Assembly (NCBI GenBank): GCA_018061265.1
Contig: JAGOUM010000017.1
Coordinates: forward strand, 1-44,356
Source of the DNA: Rhodoferax sp.
GTDB taxonomy: Bacteria > Pseudomonadota > Gammaproteobacteria > Burkholderiales > Burkholderiaceae_C
Direction: 5' to 3'
DNA: 44,356 nt
Of the stretch, positions 38,188-44,356 are shown piece by piece. Position 1 is the first letter of the stretch; each line of letters opens with the position of its first letter. Below the pieces are notes generated by a model. The model was given only the letters and a program-made list of their open reading frames with translations. It searched no databases and had not been told where the DNA came from. A program made the position numbers and the translations under genes.

Positions 38188-39144
38188 TCAGTCTTGGAAG
38201 AACTTTACTGGCAAGCCGGGCACGTCAACCCGCATCGACAGAACGGCGCCAGACAGCGGAAACGCCGCCAGTTCGGCGGCACTGCGGTGGTGGCGTGCCG
38301 TGGTGAGGTACAGGGTCTTGAGGTCTTCGCCCCCAAAACACACCATGGTGGGGCATTGCACTGGTACGGGAATTTCAGCCAGTACACCGCCATCCGGTGC
38401 AAATTGGCAGACCCGCCGTCCGTCAAACATGGCTACCCAGTAGTTGCCATCCGCATCCACCGCTGCACCATCCGGGCGACCACGGTAGTTGCCGTTGTCG
38501 GGGTCTAGCGGATCGTTTAACCAGCCCTCAAGTTTTGGCCGGATGCTGGCAAACACGGTTCTGTTGGCCAGCGTATTGGCTTGCAGGTCATATTCCCAGG
38601 CCCAGATGGTGTGTGTGGGTGTGTCCGTCCAGTACAGCCTGCGGTTGTCCGGGCTGAAGGCCAGCCCGTTGGCGGTGCTGGCGGGCTGCTGCGCCGGATC
38701 CAGCACACATTGCACTTGGGCCGTGCCGCTGCGGGCGTCCACACAGTACAGTGCCGCATTGGCTTCGGTCCGGGTTTCGTCGAGGGTGCCGACCCAAAAA
38801 CGGCCTAGCGCATCACATTTGCCGTCGTTGGTGCGATGGTAAGCCGGGCTATAAGGCAGCAGGGTGAGCAGTTCAAGTGGGCCACCCCATTCTTTGGCGC
38901 GATAAACGCCGTCGCGCAGCGCAATCACCAGGCCACCTTTGCTGGCCGGTGCCATACAGCCCGGCTCACTGGGCATGGGCCAGGACTCGACCGTGCGCAT
39001 GTAAATGTTGGCACGCAGGATTTGTTTGCCAGAGATATCCAGCCAATACAGCATCTGCTCCTCGGGATGCCAGAAAGGCGACTCGCCAAGGGCGTAGGTG
39101 TCAGTGCTCACGGTTTGCCAGAGCGTGGTTTCGATTGGGATCAT
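38188..39144 (-). CDS. SMP-30/gluconolactonase family protein
   Basis: This 318-residue protein is a six-bladed propeller hydrolase of the SMP-30/regucalcin family, which opens sugar lactones. Metal ligands expected in the family are present: Glu in LGESPFWHPE, Asn in RTNDGKCDALGRFWVGTLDE, Asn in ASTANGLAFSPDNRRLYWTDT, and Asp in PDGAAVDADGNYWVAMF. No signal peptide is seen. The substrate cannot be read from sequence. It converges on tctA. Its neighbours do not point to a sugar pathway. Confidence 0.92.
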   Translation of the reverse strand: MIPIETTLWQTVSTDTYALGESPFWHPEEQMLYWLDISGKQILRANIYMRTVESWPMPSEPGCMAPASKGGLVIALRDGVYRAKEWGGPLELLTLLPYSPAYHRTNDGKCDALGRFWVGTLDETRTEANAALYCVDARSGTAQVQCVLDPAQQPASTANGLAFSPDNRRLYWTDTPTHTIWAWEYDLQANTLANRTVFASIRPKLEGWLNDPLDPDNGNYRGRPDGAAVDADGNYWVAMFDGRRVCQFAPDGGVLAEIPVPVQCPTMVCFGGEDLKTLYLTTARHHRSAAELAAFPLSGAVLSMRVDVPGLPVKFFQD

Positions 39145-39197
39145 GGTATTGGTCGTGAAAAAGTAAAAACAAGCTGATTTTGCTCCTTTGAGAAGTC

Positions 39198-39233
39198 AAA
39201 AAAAACCCACCGGGGCCAAGGCCGCGGTGGGTT
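39198..39233 (-). terminator. Rho-independent terminator after amtB
   Basis: On the minus strand AACCCACCG (39225-39233) pairs with CGGTGGGTT (39204-39212) around a 12-base loop, followed by a run of eight T's (39198-39205). It ends the glnK-amtB transcript, about 105 bases past the amtB stop. Confidence 0.88.
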
Positions 39234-39299
39234 AACTCTCAAGGAAACAACTCAGGAGACACACACAACAAAAAAACGATAACAAATCCTTCGTCAGAC

Positions 39300-39330
39300 G
39301 TTGTACCTGGCGGCAATGGCCAGGTACAAC
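39300..39330 (-). other. Strong 12-base-pair hairpin after amtB
   Basis: GTTGTACCTGGC (39300-39311) and GCCAGGTACAAC (39319-39330) form perfect 12-base arms around a 7-base loop. It starts 8 bases after the amtB stop and precedes the real terminator by about 65 bases. It lacks a U-tract, so it is more likely an mRNA-protecting or attenuating element than a terminator. Confidence 0.7.
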
Positions 39331-39338
39331 CTAGGGGT

Positions 39339-40886
39339 TTAACGGCCGTAGGCCGATTCACCGTGTGACGAGATGTCCAGACCTTCGCGCTCTTGCTCTT
39401 CAGTCGCACGCAGGCCAATGGTCAGGTCAACGATCTTGTAGGCCACCACCGACACCACGCCCGACCAGATAACCGTCACCAGCACGGCCTTGGTCTGCAC
39501 CCAGACTTGCGAGGCGATCGAGTAGTCAGCGGCTGTCACCATGGACGCCGTAACCCAGTCTGCCACGTAGCCAGGGCCACCGAGCGCCGGGCTGTTGAAC
39601 ACACCGGTCAGGATGGCACCCAGGATGCCGCAGACACCATGCACGCCAAACACGTCCAGCGAGTCGTCAGCGCCAAGCAGCTTCTTCAGACCATTCACGC
39701 CCCACAGACCGGCAAAGCCCGCCAGGAAACCGATGATCAGCGCGCCGCCGATACCGACATTACCCGCAGCGGGTGTGATTGCCACCAGGCCCGCCACACA
39801 ACCGGAGGCTGCACCCAGCATGGATGCCTTGCCGCGCATCAGCGCTTCGCCCACACACCAGGCCAACACCGCCGCTGCCGTCGCACCAAAGGTGTTGATA
39901 AAGGCCAGGGCTGCAAAACCATTGGCTTCCAAAGCGGAGCCGGCGTTAAAACCAAACCAGCCCACCCACAGCAGAGAAGCACCCACCATCGTCAGCGTCA
40001 GGCTGTGAGGGGCCATGGACTCTTTGCCGTAGCCGATGCGCTTGCCCACCATGTAAGCGCCCACCAGACCCGCTACGGCGGCGTTGATGTGAACCACTGT
40101 GCCACCGGCAAAGTCGAGTGCACCCGTCTGCCAGATGTAGCCGGCCTTGGCATTCATGGCGTCGACAACGTCTTTGGCACCGTACGCATCCGGACCCATC
40201 CAGAACCACACCATGTGGGCGATCGGAGCGTAGCTAAAGGTGAACCACAAGACCATGAACATCAATACCGCGCCAAACTTCATGCGTTCGGCAAAGGCAC
40301 CCACAATCAGTGCCCCGGTGATGCCGGCGAAAGTGGCCTGGAATGCAGCAAAAACGATTTCAGGAATGTAGACACCCTTGCTGAAGGTTGCGCCGTTGGC
40401 AAAGGTTCCGGCAGCGTTGTCCCAGACACCGGCCATGAACAGGCGGTCAAAGCCGCCAAAAAATGCGCCGCCCTCCGTGAATGCCAGGCTGTAGCCGTAA
40501 ATAAACCACAACACCACAATCAGCGAGAACGTCACCATCACCTGCATCAGCACCGACAGCATGTTCTTCGATCGCACCAGACCGCCGTAGAACAGCGCCA
40601 GACCAGGCACTGTCATCAAAATCACCAGCAGGGTGGAGACCATCATCCAGGCAGTGTCACCCTTGTTCGGCACCGGTGCCGGTGCAGCCGCTGCAGCAGG
40701 TGCGGCCTCACTTGCTGCAGCGGCTGCGGGTGCTGCGGCCTCTGCCGGCTTGGCTTCGGCGCTTGCGGGTGCCGTTGCAGCGGCTGGGGCGGCTTCAGAG
40801 GCGGCGGGTGCGGATTGCGCAATAGACACCGTGCTGCCGAGCAGCAGGCTGATGCCTAGCGCGAGTGACGCAAGAAGTTTTTTCAT
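39339..40886 (-). CDS. amtB: Ammonium transporter AmtB
   Basis: AmtB takes up ammonium across the inner membrane. The 515-residue protein has a signal peptide (MKKLLASLALGISLLLGSTVSIAQ), then an unusual Ala/Pro/Glu-rich stretch (about 25-73), then the 11-helix Amt core. Core motifs are WMMVSTLLVILMTVPGLALFYGGLVRSKN, the two pore-lining His regions (GGTVVHINAAVAGLVGA and FGVHGVCGILGAILTG) and WFGFNAGSA. It follows glnK by 44 bases, the standard glnK-amtB pair, in which GlnK blocks the pore. The transcript probably starts at the sigma-54 promoter at 41356-41371. Confidence 0.96.
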   Translation of the reverse strand: MKKLLASLALGISLLLGSTVSIAQSAPAASEAAPAAATAPASAEAKPAEAAAPAAAAASEAAPAAAAAPAPVPNKGDTAWMMVSTLLVILMTVPGLALFYGGLVRSKNMLSVLMQVMVTFSLIVVLWFIYGYSLAFTEGGAFFGGFDRLFMAGVWDNAAGTFANGATFSKGVYIPEIVFAAFQATFAGITGALIVGAFAERMKFGAVLMFMVLWFTFSYAPIAHMVWFWMGPDAYGAKDVVDAMNAKAGYIWQTGALDFAGGTVVHINAAVAGLVGAYMVGKRIGYGKESMAPHSLTLTMVGASLLWVGWFGFNAGSALEANGFAALAFINTFGATAAAVLAWCVGEALMRGKASMLGAASGCVAGLVAITPAAGNVGIGGALIIGFLAGFAGLWGVNGLKKLLGADDSLDVFGVHGVCGILGAILTGVFNSPALGGPGYVADWVTASMVTAADYSIASQVWVQTKAVLVTVIWSGVVSVVAYKIVDLTIGLRATEEQEREGLDISSHGESAYGR

Positions 40887-40930
40887 GATTTTTCCAATCT
40901 TTGAGGTACAGCCGACGGGACTGCAGGTGT

Positions 40931-43060
<2,130 letters not shown>

Positions 43061-43099
43061 TCTTGTCGACCATTGGGGTGATCCAGCACAATCTGGCGC

Positions 43100-44098
43100 A
43101 TGACAGAACAATATTTCGAAATGTTGTGGGACTGTCCGCAGTGTGATGCCAAAGACCTGCTGAGCAAGACCCACCGGCACTGCCCAAGTTGTGGTGCCGC
43201 ACAGGACCCTGAGCGTCGCCATTTCCCGCGGCCAGACCAGGAGGTCGAGGCACTTGGCCATCGCTTTGTCGGCGTTGACTGGCATTGCGGCTATTGCGAA
43301 GCCCCCAACTCTGCTGCCGCGGCCTTTTGTATCAACTGTGGTGGCCCGCAGGACGGGGCTGCCAAAGTCAAGCTGGTGCAGGAGCCGGCCGCAACAGCGC
43401 CATCGGTAGCACCACCACCCAAAGTGCCGCCGCCACCCAAATCGGGCCTGCCCTGGTTCAAGCTGATCCTGATATTTCTGCTGCTGGCGGGTGTCGGCCT
43501 GGGGTACCTTTTTTTCAGCAAACACGACGAACAGGTGACTGTGGTTGACAAGACCTGGAACCGGCAAGTTGACGTCGAGCGGTTCATGGCCGTGCGCGAC
43601 TCGGCCTGGTGTGACGCCATGCCCGCCGACGCCTACCAGATCACACGCAGCCGCGAGCAGCGCAGCACGCGCCAGATCCCCGACGGGCAGGACTGTGTGG
43701 ATGTGCGGGCCGACGCAGGCGATGGCACCTTCAGCAAACGACAGGAATGCACCCCGCGGTACCGGGAAGAGCCGCAATACGACATGAAGTGCAGCTTTCG
43801 CGTGAACCGATGGCGGTTGGCGCGCACCGACCGGCTGGTGGGTGATGCCCGTCTGGCCCCGGCGTGGCCCACGCCCATGCTGGCCAACAACCTGCTTGGC
43901 AGCAACAGCCTGGGCGGCGAACGCCTGGGTGCCCGACGTGAGGTTTACAGCGTCAGACTTCAGTCCAGTCAGGGCCGCAGCTGGGACTGCCCCTTGAACG
44001 CGCAGTCCTGGCCTCAGCTCGAACAAGGCCAGACCCTGGCGTTGCGCGTGCGGGGCACCGGTGGTGCCGATTGCGACAGCCTGTTGATGCGTCAATGA
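43100..44098 (+). CDS. Double zinc-ribbon single-pass membrane protein
   Basis: The 332-residue protein has two N-terminal zinc-ribbons: CPQC...CPSC (12-15 and about 28-31) and WHCGYCEAPNSAAAAFCINCGG (about 61-82). The second has the W-x-C-x2-C...N...C-x2-C spacing of RanBP2-type fingers. A Pro-rich linker follows (PPPKVPPPPK), then one membrane helix (LPWFKLILIFLLLAGVGLGYLFF, about 117-139). A C-terminal domain of about 190 residues has several Cys and no named family. The topology would place the zinc ribbons in the cytoplasm. It starts 39 bases after comM. Function unknown. Confidence 0.82.
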   Translation: MTEQYFEMLWDCPQCDAKDLLSKTHRHCPSCGAAQDPERRHFPRPDQEVEALGHRFVGVDWHCGYCEAPNSAAAAFCINCGGPQDGAAKVKLVQEPAATAPSVAPPPKVPPPPKSGLPWFKLILIFLLLAGVGLGYLFFSKHDEQVTVVDKTWNRQVDVERFMAVRDSAWCDAMPADAYQITRSREQRSTRQIPDGQDCVDVRADAGDGTFSKRQECTPRYREEPQYDMKCSFRVNRWRLARTDRLVGDARLAPAWPTPMLANNLLGSNSLGGERLGARREVYSVRLQSSQGRSWDCPLNAQSWPQLEQGQTLALRVRGTGGADCDSLLMRQ

Positions 44099-44145
44099 GC
44101 CTGCTGCCGGTGCGACTATTGATGATTGACGTTGCTGGAGCGTGA

Positions 44146-44356
44146 TTGGCTGACCACCTGCCAGCCGCAGGCCGCTACCAGCCGCAACTGGTGCTGTGGC
44201 TGTCAATGGGCCAGTTGGTCAGCTGGGGCAGCGTTTTTTACCTGTTTGCCTTGCTGGTGGCCCCACTGGAGCGTGACCTGGGTTTGAGCCGCACCGAAGT
44301 GTCCCTGGCATTCAGTCTGGCCTTGCTGGCCGAAGGCTTGGCGGCTTATCCGGTGG
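44146..44356 (+). CDS. MFS transporter, N-terminal fragment
   Basis: The frame is open to the right edge. The 70 visible codons read as a major facilitator N-terminus: an amphipathic start, a helix beginning LVLWLSMGQLVSWGSVFYLFALL, then LERDLGLSRTEVSLAFSLALL (loop and start of helix 2). The TTG at 44146 follows a GGAG ribosome site by 5 bases and an in-frame stop lies directly before it; an ATG at 44206 is another choice. Substrate unknown. It starts 47 bases after the zinc-ribbon gene. Confidence 0.75.
   Translation, partial: MADHLPAAGRYQPQLVLWLSMGQLVSWGSVFYLFALLVAPLERDLGLSRTEVSLAFSLALLAEGLAAYPV

Noticed and set aside
39393-40859. 488-codon open frame on the plus strand
   Set aside because: It mirrors amtB on the other strand; His- and Gln-rich translation without homology is typical of a shadow frame in GC-rich DNA.

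Overview
The window is GC-rich bacterial DNA, densely coded on both strands. Gene content points to a betaproteobacterium of the Comamonadaceae, most like Rhodoferax or a close relative: an ilvE / zf-CHCC / waaF operon, alr divergent from lplT, glnK-amtB, a tct tripartite tricarboxylate transporter with its own two-component system, and a dispersed imperfect repeat that I recall from this family. The genus is an inference; there is no rRNA in the window. I saw no tRNA, CRISPR array, intact insertion sequence or prophage gene, and no gene-free stretch longer than 300 bases.

Layout. 1-1779 (+): the end of a response regulator, its sensor kinase, then a structured non-coding stretch ending in a strong terminator. 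1816-4040 (-): ilvE, a zf-CHCC protein and waaF. 4147-8813 (-): a regulator derived from an IS630-type transposase overlaps a QseB-like regulator, followed by a QseC-like kinase and a monohaem cytochrome plus FccB-like flavoprotein pair. 8919-9428 (+): a glycine-zipper protein. 9439-10806 (-): radA. 10934-13565 (-): a three-gene electron-transfer operon (FAD/2Fe-2S reductase, membrane cytochrome b, octahaem cytochrome c). 13730-16384 (+): a P-type cation ATPase. 16338-18661 (-): alr coupled to a degenerate HD-GYP protein. 18785-23709 (+): lplT, a glutathione peroxidase and a two-propeller diguanylate cyclase. 23715-26952 (-): aroG and an EnvZ/OmpR-like pair. 27115-28603 (+): two small secreted proteins and a DUF2202 lipoprotein. 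28600-31578 (-): a DUF1697 protein, glcF and glcE. 31735-38103 (+): an AbrB-type membrane protein, tctD, tctE, tctC, tctB and tctA. 38188-41269 (-): an SMP-30 lactonase, amtB and glnK. 41522-44356 (+): comM/yifB, a double zinc-ribbon membrane protein and the start of an MFS transporter.

How the parts fit. The electron-transfer operon could carry electrons from NAD(P)H through FAD and 2Fe-2S, two membrane b haems and eight c haems to an acceptor outside the inner membrane. Its upstream region holds three CTTA-type half-sites at exact 11-base spacing and an FNR-like site. A similar TTAA pair lies between the QseBC-like operon and the glycine-zipper gene, so the local two-component system may govern several of these loci. 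The glnK upstream region carries a sigma-54 promoter and an NtrC site, and a LexA-like palindrome abuts that NtrC site 5' of comM. The best candidates for something undescribed are the reductase / cytochrome b / octahaem operon, the transposase-derived gene fused into the QseBC-FccAB operon, the OmpR-adjacent secreted-protein cassette, and the structured RNA at 1620-1779.
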